Of a stretch of 64,000 bases of DNA, positions 1 through 10,072 are shown one piece after another. The notes beneath the pieces are model-generated. The model had not been told where the DNA came from and made no database searches. It saw nothing but the letters and a program-made list of their open reading frames with translations. Numbering within the stretch: position 1 is the stretch's first letter; each line of letters starts with the position of its first letter. This stretch comes from Hysterium pulicare CBS 123377 (taxonomy: Eukaryota > Ascomycota > Dothideomycetes > Hysteriales > Hysteriaceae), in contig AJFK01000095.1 in assembly GCA_000467715.1 (NCBI GenBank), positions 1 to 64,000 on the forward strand, in the 5' to 3' direction. The position numbers were made by a program, and so were the translations under genes.

Positions 1-187
1 GTGAGCCTCGGTAGGTGGTGAGGAACGTTAGCCAAATCAGCCCCGCCATCCCCAGGAACCTTCAATTTTCCAAATCGACTCCTCAAAGCCCAACGTCCTC
101 AGTCCAATTGAACCTCTGCGCCTCTCTCCAAAGCTGCTCCACTGCTCCCATACCTTCATATCATCCGGCTCCGCGATCCCAAGCGTA

Positions 188-1083
188 ATGGCGACCGGCG
201 GCACCGCAGACGGCCCCCTCTTCAGCACCTCGCTCATCTCACCCTCTGTTCTTGAAGCTCTCCCCGAAGGCTATACATGCCGCCCGTTACAGCGCTCGGA
301 TTATCACAAAGGATTTTTGGATGTGCTGAGAGTTTTGACGACCGTTGGGGATATAAGTGAGCAAGTATGAACACTGAATTTCTCCACCAAAGCTTGAGGC
401 TGGTCTCGACAGCCATTGAAGCTCATTGCGCGTCCGCCAGCTCTTCTTCCCTCTCCCTATTGACTGCGCGAATTACAGCGAGGGCCATTGGTAATCGCGC
501 GCTGACCACATCTCTCCTTCTCGCAGAAATGGAATGACCGCTATACCTATTACAACACCCGCAATGACACCTACTTCCTCCTCTGCATCCTCGATCCTTC
601 CTCTCGCATCGTCGGCACTGGTGCGCTGGTTGTGGAAAGGAAATTTATACATAATTTGGGACTCGTGGGTCATATTGAGGATATTGCGGTCGCCAAGGAT
701 CAGCAGGGGAAGAAGTTGGGATTGAGGATCATCCAGGCGCTCGATTTTGTTGCGGAGAAGGTGGGATGCTATAAGGTATGTGAGAATTTCATTGTATGTA
801 CATTGGGAGCCGAGGGGGCACAGATTGAAGCTGGAGGAGAGTGAAATATGCGATCCTTTTCAAGAGGCTGGCTTATTTCTCGCTTGCCTTCAAAAGCTCT
901 GCCATATCCCAAACATACAGGAACATTACATCTCCCTAAATGTAAGCTGAAATTGACGTTTTAATGCTACAGACCATTCTCGACTGCTCAGAAGCGAACG
1001 AAGGATTTTACGTCAAGTGCGGATTCAAGAGGGCTGGTTTGGAGATGGCTCATTACTACGAACCACCGAAAGCCAATGTTTGA
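188..1083 (+). CDS. GNA1: Glucosamine 6-phosphate N-acetyltransferase
   Basis: Transfers acetyl from acetyl-CoA to glucosamine-6-phosphate, a step of the UDP-GlcNAc pathway that feeds chitin and glycoprotein synthesis in the cytosol. I read three exons, 188-364, 527-775 and 973-1083, with GT-AG borders and unbroken frame, giving 178 aa, close to the usual small GNAT size. The second exon carries the GNAT acetyl-CoA loop (DQQGKKLG, the Q/R-x-x-G-x-G/A type motif) after the typical VGHIEDIAV strand; the third exon has the NEGFYVKCGF segment found in GNA1 enzymes. The N-terminus (LPEGYTCRPLQRSDYHKGFL) fits fungal GNA1 proteins, so the ATG at 188 is the likely start. It stands alone on this strand ahead of the TRM44 gene. 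Identity is secure; exon borders are inferred. Confidence 0.93.
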
Positions 1084-1932
1084 GGGGTATGGAATATCAT
1101 GGGGATCAGTCTGCGCGCTACAGACTGAGATTGAGTGAGATGAGGATGAGGATAAAGGTAATGTCAGCATTTTGGACGGCGTTTGAATATAGGCGACCAT
1201 GAACTTTTGATATAACAAGACAATGGCATAGAACAAGAATAGACCACCTTTCCAGGGCATCAATGCTTCTCACAGATCTGCTACTTCGTGAGAGCGCATT
1301 GGAATGGACTTTGTGGAGGCGCCTCAGCCCTTGCTACATACTCGACGAAAGAGACATGACATCCTATTCTCATTCTAACGGCGTCTACATCTGGGTGGAA
1401 GGTCTAAAGGTACAAATCTTTCTCGACGAAGCTGAGGCTTTTCAAGATAGTGAATTCGCTCAATTGCACTCCTGAATCCCGGGATGTCACCTTCTTCACG
1501 CCAAAAAGTTGACTGTGGGAAACCACGCTTGAGCGGCAAGTGCAAGCGAGACTTCCGACACCTTTCGAAATGTTTTGCCGTCGCCCACCACCAGCATCTA
1601 CCATCTTCAACATCCCTATCGGTATCACCCCTACGCGAACTACCTCTTCATTATTCTGCTTATTGGAATATCGGCTTTGGATCGCGTTCCCGGTAGATGA
1701 AAACCTCAGCCTAAATCCTATCTCTTTCGATTAGTTACCAAATCTTGGATTCAAGACAGCGTCGCATCTTGTCTCGCACCCTCTCCCGTTTAGGCAATCC
1801 AAGTATACCACTTTTATCTTTCCGCAAACAGTATATGCGACGTGCCTATAGTACTATTGGACATCAACAAACTCGTCATCCTCCGCAAAACGCTCCAAGC
1901 GAGAAAGAGACGAGGAATCCAAGGACGAACTC
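1084..1932. other. Spacer between GNA1 and TRM44
   Basis: About 850 bases with only short open frames and no recognisable protein. It should hold the GNA1 3' end and the TRM44 promoter and leader. A plausible splice acceptor (cctatag) ends at 1851, and the TRM44 frame is open from 1852 to its first ATG at 1933, so a short upstream TRM44 coding exon cannot be excluded. Confidence 0.5.
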
Positions 1933-4557
1933 ATGGTGCCAAAAGAAGACTCATGTTCCACGACGTCAAATCCATCTTCAAATAATGTGTCGCAGCCACG
2001 GGAGAATGACACTAAAGGGCATTCTTTCCAGCCCATTGATCTTCAAAAGGTCGAAGTTGCCATAGACTCCGGTCTACCACCAGAGCTCTGGACTCTTGTT
2101 CAATCCACACCTGCGGCCTTCCCTCCGGCATACTTCCTTGATGTTACCAAGAACCTACTCAAGAATCCAAATCTCACCTCTTCCCACTTGTTTCGTGCGG
2201 AGATCTTCTACGACAGCCAGAATGACCCGTCGTTCAACCCGGCTGCGTTTGTCACGAACGAGCTAAGTGACTTCATCAAGCACATGAAAGCCGAGTATAA
2301 GCCACAGATGATTGCAGGTGGCTATTCGGGTTACGAGCTAGATTGCACAGTGGTAAGAAAGCTAATCCCGAGAAATCCTCAGCTTGACAAGCCGCTGGTA
2401 CAGACGTGCCACTTGTTCACATCTACTGTTCCTCTCCCTATGAAGGACTGGGATAGTGCTGGCATGAGTGAAGTAGGAGAAGAGAAGCTCAAAGTACTGC
2501 GAGAGCGATACCTTATCGTCTACATCCCGCATGTTGGATCCACAAATGAAACTCCTTGGTATCATCCTCCCGTACGGGCGCTCGCAACGCTTTACAGCTG
2601 GCTGCCAGACTCTCCTCCTTCCTTATCACCAGCCACACTCTCACTATACTACAATCTCTTCCCTGGCACTGAGATCAACACTCGAATGGAGCGTACCGCC
2701 CTCAACATGCTGAAGGTAATTCACAAGCATTCGCAGGGACGAGCAGGGGGGTACGAAAAGCGCGTTCATCATGATCTCATTGTTCCCCAAAAGAAGTTTC
2801 AAGACACGTATACGTACCTTAAAGGGAAATATGCGAAAATATTGATTCGAGACTGGGTGGAACAAACGCCGCCTGGGAAGCATGTATTCGAGGACTTGGG
2901 CATTGCAGCTTTCTTGATCGAGCTGTGGACCGACATGTATGGGAGCAGAAAAGCGTTGGAAAATCTTGACGATGAAGAGCCAAACGAAAACGAGAACATG
3001 CATGAATTCGCTCTGCGAGCCGACGCTCAAAGAAGGTTCCCCGGATTTGTGGACATCGGTTGTGGCAATGGCCTCTTGGTCTACATTTTACTGAAAGAGG
3101 GATGGAGTGGATGGGGGTTCGACGCTAGGCGTAGGAAGACGTGGAAGACTTTCCCTGTAGACGTGCAGGAGAAGCTCAAAGAATTGATTCTAATACCGGA
3201 GGTGTTCGGATCACAACCAGGACTCTCTGAAGAAGGCTCAACTCGATCTTCAACACCAACAGGACCTAAAATTACAGATTCTTCTGGGTCTCTACCAACT
3301 CCCGCATCCAGGACATCAATGACATCTTCCGAATACGAGACCTATGTCTCTCATCTTGATCACGAATATTCAACATACCAACCACAGCGTAAATCCGATG
3401 AACTTTTATCAATCCGACCTCTACATCCGACTCGCTCGGACATTCCTCCAGCAACAATGTTACCATCAGCCGTCGATGCCCATACATCCGATATCGCTGG
3501 TACTAAGCTGAGTGCAAATTCACAGAGCGACCAAACGTCTTCACCACTATCAATGACTCAGATCGATGGTAAAGACCAGCCTTGTAATCCCATCTCCGAC
3601 CAAGCGACGCATAACGGCATCTTCCCTAAATCCACCTTTCTCATTGCCAATCATGCTGATCAACTGACCATATGGACGCCCCTGCTCGCCTCTTTGTCCC
3701 GCTCTCCATTCATTGCCATTCCCTGCTGCAGTCATAATTTTGCCGGAGCAAGATTCAGGGCGCCAATCAAAGAGCCATTACCAATGCCTAAGCCACCACC
3801 TTCACTATACCAGGAGATGTCAGAAAGGGAATATCTATTCGAGGGAGAGCCTGCTCTTGTGGAAGGAAAAGGGCCCCAAGCCGGTGTGGTCGGTAATGAC
3901 AAAGATGGACAATTATATGGTCTTGGCGAGTCGCAAGCGGACGGGATAGGCGGTAGCAAACCTGAAAGAGAGAACGAGAAGAAGGGGAAGGGGAAGAAGA
4001 ACAGGCGAGAGAGGAGTTCGAGTTCGTCCGAAGACGATATCTCTCGATTAGCAACCGGAAACACGGAGAACACATTCACGCTCAGGAACGCCAGCACCGT
4101 TGCTTTGGCGCCGACTCCTAGACGCGTGCGTACAATCTCTACTGACGACAACCCGTTGAGCCCCGTGTCTACCTTAGAAGCCCAAGCCCAAGCACAGTCT
4201 GAAGCACAGTATGGTGAGAAGACAACTCGCTGTTCAACCCCGACCAGCCAGAAAGCCAAATCGAGCAAACCCTCGAAACCACCTTCAGCTTACTCCTCTT
4301 TCTGCACCTACCTTACTCATATAGTCTGCGAAGTCGGCTACGTACCCGAGAAAGAGATGCTTCGCATACCCTCAACCCGGAATGCGGCGATCATTGGGCG
4401 CAAATTCGAACCATGGGCCGATGAAGAGAGGCCGAAGAAGCGAGAAAGGAGGGTTAGGGAGATTGTGGAGAGAGAGATGTCTATGAATGTGGACGAGGTT
4501 GGGAAGCTTTGGATTGAAGGGAGTTTGAGTTTGGTGAAGAAAGGAGGGGATCATTGA
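1933..4557 (+). CDS. TRM44: tRNA (uracil-O(2)-)-methyltransferase
   Basis: Predicted SAM-dependent enzyme making 2'-O-methyluridine at position 44 of serine tRNAs. The 874-residue intronless frame has the family's N-terminal segment (PPELWTLVQSTPAAFPPAYFLDV, NPQLDKPLVQTC), a SAM motif I (FVDIGCGNGLLVYIL, near residue 370) followed by the GWGFDARRRKTW segment. A later core block, FLIANHADQLTIWTPLLA with FIAIPCCSHNFAG, lies near residues 565-605. Between motif I and that block sits an insertion of about 130 Ser/Thr/Pro-rich residues, and a second charged low-complexity stretch (KKGKGKKNRRERSSSSSEDD) precedes the C-terminal conserved part. Both make the protein longer than yeast Trm44. The ATG at 1933 is the first in frame after a stop at 1849; an upstream exon is possible. 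Family call is firm, start less so. Confidence 0.88.
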   Translation: MVPKEDSCSTTSNPSSNNVSQPRENDTKGHSFQPIDLQKVEVAIDSGLPPELWTLVQSTPAAFPPAYFLDVTKNLLKNPNLTSSHLFRAEIFYDSQNDPSFNPAAFVTNELSDFIKHMKAEYKPQMIAGGYSGYELDCTVVRKLIPRNPQLDKPLVQTCHLFTSTVPLPMKDWDSAGMSEVGEEKLKVLRERYLIVYIPHVGSTNETPWYHPPVRALATLYSWLPDSPPSLSPATLSLYYNLFPGTEINTRMERTALNMLKVIHKHSQGRAGGYEKRVHHDLIVPQKKFQDTYTYLKGKYAKILIRDWVEQTPPGKHVFEDLGIAAFLIELWTDMYGSRKALENLDDEEPNENENMHEFALRADAQRRFPGFVDIGCGNGLLVYILLKEGWSGWGFDARRRKTWKTFPVDVQEKLKELILIPEVFGSQPGLSEEGSTRSSTPTGPKITDSSGSLPTPASRTSMTSSEYETYVSHLDHEYSTYQPQRKSDELLSIRPLHPTRSDIPPATMLPSAVDAHTSDIAGTKLSANSQSDQTSSPLSMTQIDGKDQPCNPISDQATHNGIFPKSTFLIANHADQLTIWTPLLASLSRSPFIAIPCCSHNFAGARFRAPIKEPLPMPKPPPSLYQEMSEREYLFEGEPALVEGKGPQAGVVGNDKDGQLYGLGESQADGIGGSKPERENEKKGKGKKNRRERSSSSSEDDISRLATGNTENTFTLRNASTVALAPTPRRVRTISTDDNPLSPVSTLEAQAQAQSEAQYGEKTTRCSTPTSQKAKSSKPSKPPSAYSSFCTYLTHIVCEVGYVPEKEMLRIPSTRNAAIIGRKFEPWADEERPKKRERRVREIVEREMSMNVDEVGKLWIEGSLSLVKKGGDH

Positions 4558-5239
4558 TGGGAAGACTGAAAGCCGGATATTAGTACAATTCAATTGGAAT
4601 TCCCTTGGTCGACATGATGTTTGACCCAATGGCCTCTGTAGTATGTAATACTCGGAGACAAGCCAACCGCTCAACCCACCTCTCGTCATAATGATCAGCT
4701 CGGGATCAGAATAAGTTGGGAAAATGTACTGGATATGATCTCTTTGAGCAGCTGTCAAACCTTAGGTTGTCGAATGTGAGATTTTGTCTAACTATTGACA
4801 TGTTAGAGGTTTAATTATTGACGGGTCAAATATGCGAACAGCAATTAACCCCACATCGGCGATGCCAAGATATGAAAGCTCTCCCACCACATCAATATGC
4901 GATCAGTCTCCTTCCAATTAATCTCCCATACTAACGTCCGTTTTCCAAGCGCACTCAGCCTTATAGATACCCCGTGGTTCGCAGCCTCCCATGATACCTT
5001 CGCCCTAAGTATCTGCACGGCGCCGAGATGACAACATTCCGGAAAAGAGATTCGTCCGCAGCTCGGCCTTGAAGTCGCACAGGCGCATCTATCACAAGAA
5101 TAACTGAACGCTCACAGCGCTTTAGATACGCCCCGTCCCTACACTAAACTCCCCCATCCAAAGACCTCCCGAAGCACCTCAAGCCACCCAGTCCCCAGCC
5201 TCTCATTCCGACCAGTCTTGCCCACCCCAGTCTCGCAGC
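4558..5239. other. Spacer between TRM44 and the SGNH hydrolase
   Basis: No gene seen. The stretch at about 4789-4811 (taactattgacatgttagag and following bases) is nearly the same as one at about 63042-63064. This may be a short dispersed repeat remnant. Confidence 0.4.
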
Positions 5240-6067
5240 ATGCCACTCCACATAACCAGCATAGGCAGTTCCTTCGCCGCCGGCCCCGGCATCCAGCCTC
5301 AAGTGTTCCCCAAAGCAGAGCGATCAGGCGCAAACTACGCGCACCTCGTCTCCTCCCGCCTCGGCGCGAAGCTGACCGACCTCAGCGTAGCCGGCGCTAC
5401 GCTCCTCAACCTCCTCCACGAACCACAGACCACTCGAAAACACACATTCCCCCCGCAAATCGCCTCGCTCCCCGAAGAGTCGGATATCGTGCTAGTGCTG
5501 GGTGGAGGCAACGACCTGGGCTATTTCGACGGCATATTATACGATAGTGTCCGAGCGACTTGGATCGTGAGGGTGCTGCTGGATGCGTGGGAGTATGTGG
5601 GATTGCCTGGGAGTCTGGCGCCTAAGCCTCTGGTTGAGGGTGAGGGGGAGCTGGCCGAACGGTATGGTGTCGTGCTCGACGAGATCCACTCCAAAGCGCC
5701 CGAGGCCCACGTCTTTGTTGTCGAGTACTTGACCATTCTGGGCCCTAATACGAAAGCAGAGACGGATGTGCCTTTTGATGCGGGTAGATTACGATATCAT
5801 CGCGATGTAGCTGCACAGTTGCAGAGAGCTACGGAGAAGGCGGTTGAGGGACGGGAGGAGTGGTGTCAACGGATACCGGTTGCGACTTTGAGTCGGGAAC
5901 ATGGGGTCGGGAGCACGGAGCCTTGGATCGTGCCGTTTGGATTTCAGTCGATTTGGAATAAGCAGGCGCTGTATCATCCCAATGCGGAGGGTATGAAGGC
6001 CGTTGCGGAGATGCTATACGAGGAGGTGAAGAAGTTTCAGCGGAGAGATGGGGAGGCGACAGTATGA
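5240..6067 (+). CDS. SGNH (GDSL-like) hydrolase
   Basis: A 275-residue intronless protein of the SGNH esterase/lipase fold. Block I is at the very N-terminus as GSSFAAGPG, with Ser11 in the nucleophile place. Block II is LSVAGATLLN with the oxyanion Gly. Block III is GGGNDLGY with the oxyanion Asn. Block V is ALYHPNAEGM, supplying the catalytic His. The aspartate usually three residues before that His is Ala here, so it may work as a Ser-His dyad or differ in activity. No signal peptide is visible, so an intracellular or peripheral role is likely. The substrate cannot be told from sequence. The ATG at 5240 puts block I directly at the start, as in cytosolic fungal members. Confidence 0.85.
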   Translation: MPLHITSIGSSFAAGPGIQPQVFPKAERSGANYAHLVSSRLGAKLTDLSVAGATLLNLLHEPQTTRKHTFPPQIASLPEESDIVLVLGGGNDLGYFDGILYDSVRATWIVRVLLDAWEYVGLPGSLAPKPLVEGEGELAERYGVVLDEIHSKAPEAHVFVVEYLTILGPNTKAETDVPFDAGRLRYHRDVAAQLQRATEKAVEGREEWCQRIPVATLSREHGVGSTEPWIVPFGFQSIWNKQALYHPNAEGMKAVAEMLYEEVKKFQRRDGEATV

Positions 6068-7551
6068 AAGTGAAGCCTGTATGCAGATATGAGTTCACTC
6101 CCACCAAGTTGTCTCGTTGCAGAATGCGTGCTTCTCTCCATCATCACGGCTCCATACTTTGGGAAGCTGCAGATACAAGGGAAGCTTAGCCAGTTCGTCC
6201 ATCAGATCTCGGCCAAACAGAACATACTAGGCCAAGTCAACAATTCTTATACTCTATTGCTATGTACCAACTACAACACACAACACTTCTCTGACCTTGA
6301 TTTCACACGCTTAAGCAGCCTCCTTGTCTAAACAACCACCTGTCACCGAGCAAGAACTTGAGATACCTGCACACCCTCCTCCAACTTTCTTCTATCTCTA
6401 CTCTTCTACCTCTACTCCTCTATCTCTACTCCCTCATCTCTACTCCCTCATCTCTACTCTTCCGTCTTTACTCCTCCGTCTCTACTGCTATCGTCATGTG
6501 AAAGGCAGCTGCTTTACTATGCTAAAACCAATCGAGTACTCTATCAGCAGTCTCGTGATAGCGAGCCATTATCGAAAGGAACGTTAAAGCTCCAAAAAGA
6601 TCAAGTCTTAAGGTGAGATCAAGGTGTGGTGGAAAGTTGAATATATAACGTTGGTGTCGCGGGAAAATATCACATCAGCGCAAACATACTCTCCAATGCC
6701 AGCGATAACATCGAGGATGTGCATAAGCGCGGATATATGGGTGGGGATGTGGTGGGTCGTGGAGTCCCAGTGGGGTTGTTCGTGGCAGTATTCCAGGGCT
6801 TGTATCTTGAAGCTGAAGCCCCATTATACGAATAAGAATGCATAGGAGGCTCAATCTTCATACATTACATGCTGACACCAGGCAACAAGCTATGCAGGAG
6901 CGGGCCAAGGGATCATTGGTTGGAGGGAAAGTGTTCCGAGGACATCAGAGTGGTGGAGCATGTAAGGCTGAACTTTGTCTATACGCTTTAGATGGAATTA
7001 GTGGCTAGAGAGGTAGCAGGAAGCGATGCGGCGATCTAGATTGATACTTCTCTATATTAGCCATAGTGATCAACGAGCCGGAAGAAGCCTGCTTACTTGA
7101 ACTCAGTTGTACTCATTCCCAGTGAGAGTTCGTTCTGACATGCTTTTAGAAATTGTAGAAATCCGCGGGTTCTGGACACCAACACTTGTCGCTTGGATAT
7201 AGGATTAAAAGGAACCAGAGTACAAACCCTATGCGAGTATTCGCCTATCTAGATCCGGAGTTAAACCTTTGGCTGTATCAACGGAGAGGTAAATACCTAA
7301 CCCTGGGGAGCGGAGTATGCCAAGCGTGTATTCCCCCGCTCCACCGACCCTGACCCTGTCCGATGGAGTATCTCTATATGAAAACTTATTACCACCACAA
7401 GCAAGCTTCCGGCAGTTGTTTCTCCCGCAAAAGCGAAATCGTTTCATAACCTCTCAGCATTCTCATATAATGGCTTTCCGCAACGCGTCTTCCGGGTCGT
7501 CAACTTCTCTCCACGCGCGTTTCCAGCTCAGCCGCAGACCGAAAAATCACC
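6068..7551. other. Spacer with minisatellite, no gene seen
   Basis: About 1.5 kb with only short frames. It contains a 14-bp tandem repeat (6397-6494, listed separately), and the last part should be the promoter of the downstream transporter. Confidence 0.5.
6397..6494. repeat. 14-bp pyrimidine-rich minisatellite, 7 units
   Basis: Seven consecutive 14-base units starting at 6397, 6411, 6425, 6439, 6453, 6467 and 6481, with consensus close to tctactccctcatc. Units 3 and 4 are identical; the outer ones differ at a few positions. The unit length is not a multiple of three and no gene spans it, so it is most likely non-coding. Confidence 0.9.
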
Positions 7552-9488
7552 ATGAAAGACGAAAAGGTTCCAGGTCAGTTCTGCTCGTGCAGCCATGCAT
7601 ACTTTACCATTTGATATCTTTTTTCTCACTCATCAGCAGTGGAAGATGTCACCTTGACGGAGAAGGTCCTTTCCGCCGATGTCGAGGCAGATTGGACAGT
7701 GGCAGAGGAGACCGCGTTGAGGAGGAAGCTGGATTGGCACATCGTGCCATTGGTCACGCTTCTTTATATGCTTTGTTTTCTAGATCGGTGAGCCTCAATC
7801 TGCGCTCATATGAATCTAATAGTGGAAAGTTAATCGTTCGAGCAGTATCAATGTCGGGTATGAGCCTGAAACGCCAATCATGGGCCTCATTCCTCTGACA
7901 TAAATATAAGGAACGCTCGTATTCAAGGCATGGCTAAAGACCTAAAACTCGTTGGTCATCGATTTAATTGGGCCCTCTCCATATTCTACATTACCTACAT
8001 ATTGTGCGGCCACAAATCTGCCCAATGTTAATGAGGGAAGAGCTGACTGGATTCTTTAGCGTCGAGATACCGGCCAACGTCATTCTAAAGCGCATAGGGC
8101 CTAGATTTTGGAGTAAGAACAAAGCGATTCGTTTCTCCACCAGAGGCTGACTATGAGACACAGTCCCTTGTCTTGTTCTTGGGTTTGGCTTCGTCTCCAT
8201 GTGCACAGCATTCGTAACGAGCTTCCAAGGACTCTGTGTTGCGAGAGCCTTTTTAGGTATCTTTGAGGGTGGAACTATGCCGTAAGTACTATATCCCATA
8301 GGCGTCATAATCCTAGGCTGATCCAGGGAAACCCCCTCACAGCGGTATCGCCTTTTTCCTGAGCTGTTTTTATAAGAGACAGGAGCTCTATTTCCGCGTC
8401 GGTATCTATGTTTCCGCTGCATCCATGGCAGGTGCATTCGGCGGGCTACTCGCAACAGGGCTGTCTCGCATTCCGGAATGGGGGATTTCGTCTATGAGAA
8501 TCCATACTTGGCGAAACATCTTCTTTTTCGAAGGTGTTTTCACAATAATCGTCGCAGGCTTGGCCCCACTTCTCATGGCAACCAAACCCAGCGACACATG
8601 GTTCTTGAACGAGCGTGAAAGATACATCGCCGCCGAGCGCCTTATCCGGGAACACCGCGCGAATCCGGAGGAAAATGTGAATCTTAAACATGTCAAAGCA
8701 GCCGTCTTTAACATCAACAACTATGTCTGCGCGGGAGGATTCTTCCTCATCAACATAACCGTTCAGGGATTGTCTCTCTTCATGCCAACGATTCTAAACG
8801 ATCTAGGATGGTCCAGTACCAAGGCTCAGCTGTATTCCGTACCTCCTTACGTGGCGGCTTCATGCATCGCGATTGCTATTGCGTTCATCAGCGATAAGAC
8901 TCGTCTCCGAGGGGTTTACCTTGCGGCGTTTACTCTCTTGGCCATTACAGGCTTCAGTATTCTACGATGGAATTCCGATGCTAATATAAGATACATGGCA
9001 GTGTTCTTCGTTGCCCTCGGGGCGTTTCCAGGTGGTCCAGGATTCTTGTCTTGGGGCCTCAACAGTAAGAAGCCGTAAACAACCCATCAGCGTAGATGCA
9101 AAAAACTGATGAGTATAGATGCTGCCGGCCCAGCAGTACGAGCGGTATCGGGTGGCTACATCGTTACAATTGGGACATTTGGCGGTCTTGTCGCAACGTG
9201 GGTCATTCCTTTCTGATACAACGAGTTAGTGATACGGTAAAACTAATTGCAGTTATTCACAGCTGGACATACATGGCCAAGGATGCACCAAAGTACCATA
9301 CTGGCCACACCATCAACCTCTGCGGTCAGATTGGAGCGCTTTGCTTGGCCCTTTTCGGCATTGCGTATTGCGTGTGGGAGAATAAGCAACGCGCGAGCGG
9401 GAAAAGAGATCATCGACTGCAGGGATTGACAGAGGCAGAGGTGGCTGATTTAGGACATCGGCATCCCTCGTTCAGATATATTCCGTAG
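7552..9488 (+). CDS. MFS transporter, allantoate permease (DAL5) family
   Basis: Anion:cation symporter of the major facilitator family, expected in the plasma membrane; DAL5 relatives carry allantoate, ureidosuccinate, vitamins or small organic acids. Nine exons by eye: 7552-7573, 7640-7787, 7846-7857, 7911-8003, 8060-8112, 8164-8281, 8343-9064, 9119-9197, 9263-9488. They total 1473 nt, 490 aa. Diagnostic pieces are LDWHIVPLVTLLYMLCFLDR then INVGNARIQGM after TM1, LGIFEGGTMPG, and FYKRQELYFRVGIYVSAASMAGAFGGLLA in the middle. The INVG codons sit on a 12-nt micro-exon; skipping it would delete four residues in frame. The start at 7552 gives the short charged N-terminus usual in the family. No substrate gene lies beside it. 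Confidence 0.87.
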
Positions 9489-10072
9489 ACGTTTGGCGAT
9501 GTTTCAATGTATACGCATCCTACGTCGCATACCTATTCAGCCGAGCCTATATTAGTCTCAGTCTCATACTTTTTGGTCAAATCCTTCTCGGCATCTGTAC
9601 TTCTCAGCACAGTCTAGTATGGCTGCATATCAAGTTCTATGTTCGCAACATGATAGGATGACTCCTCCCTTTTTAAAGCCGGCTGCGTAGTGAAGCGCTC
9701 TGCTCGTAGTGATTGTCTCCTTAGTGTTCGGGCTGAATAAGATGATGCGGAGAGGAATAGGCGATTCAAGTTGAGACCCCTTGTATGTCTAGCAGGATAC
9801 AATCAATTTTTTGGTTATTGGCCTTCCCATCTCCTGCTCTTGTTATCGGCATTATATTTCATTCCTTCCTCCTCGATGCTGCCGACATGACATACGCTCA
9901 CGTCATGACCTTGGCAATATCGGTCGCCGGCTCGTTAGGCACTCTTTCTGGATGGAAGAGATGCCCTCGGTAATGGCAAATCATTGGGAATACTCCCGCT
10001 CGTTCTACCGGTGAAACAAATTCATGAGGTAGTCACCATGATCATCTTCAATAGCAAGACTTGTACGTGCCA
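9489..10072. other. Spacer between two convergent genes
   Basis: Shared 3' region of the transporter and the NLR-like gene. Small hydrophobic frames (for example around 9785-9973) have no recognisable family and no support. Confidence 0.4.

Noticed and set aside
3732-4268. 178-codon minus-strand frame within TRM44
   Set aside because: It overlaps the low-complexity TRM44 insert; composition (Ser/Leu runs) is what the reverse of such sequence gives.
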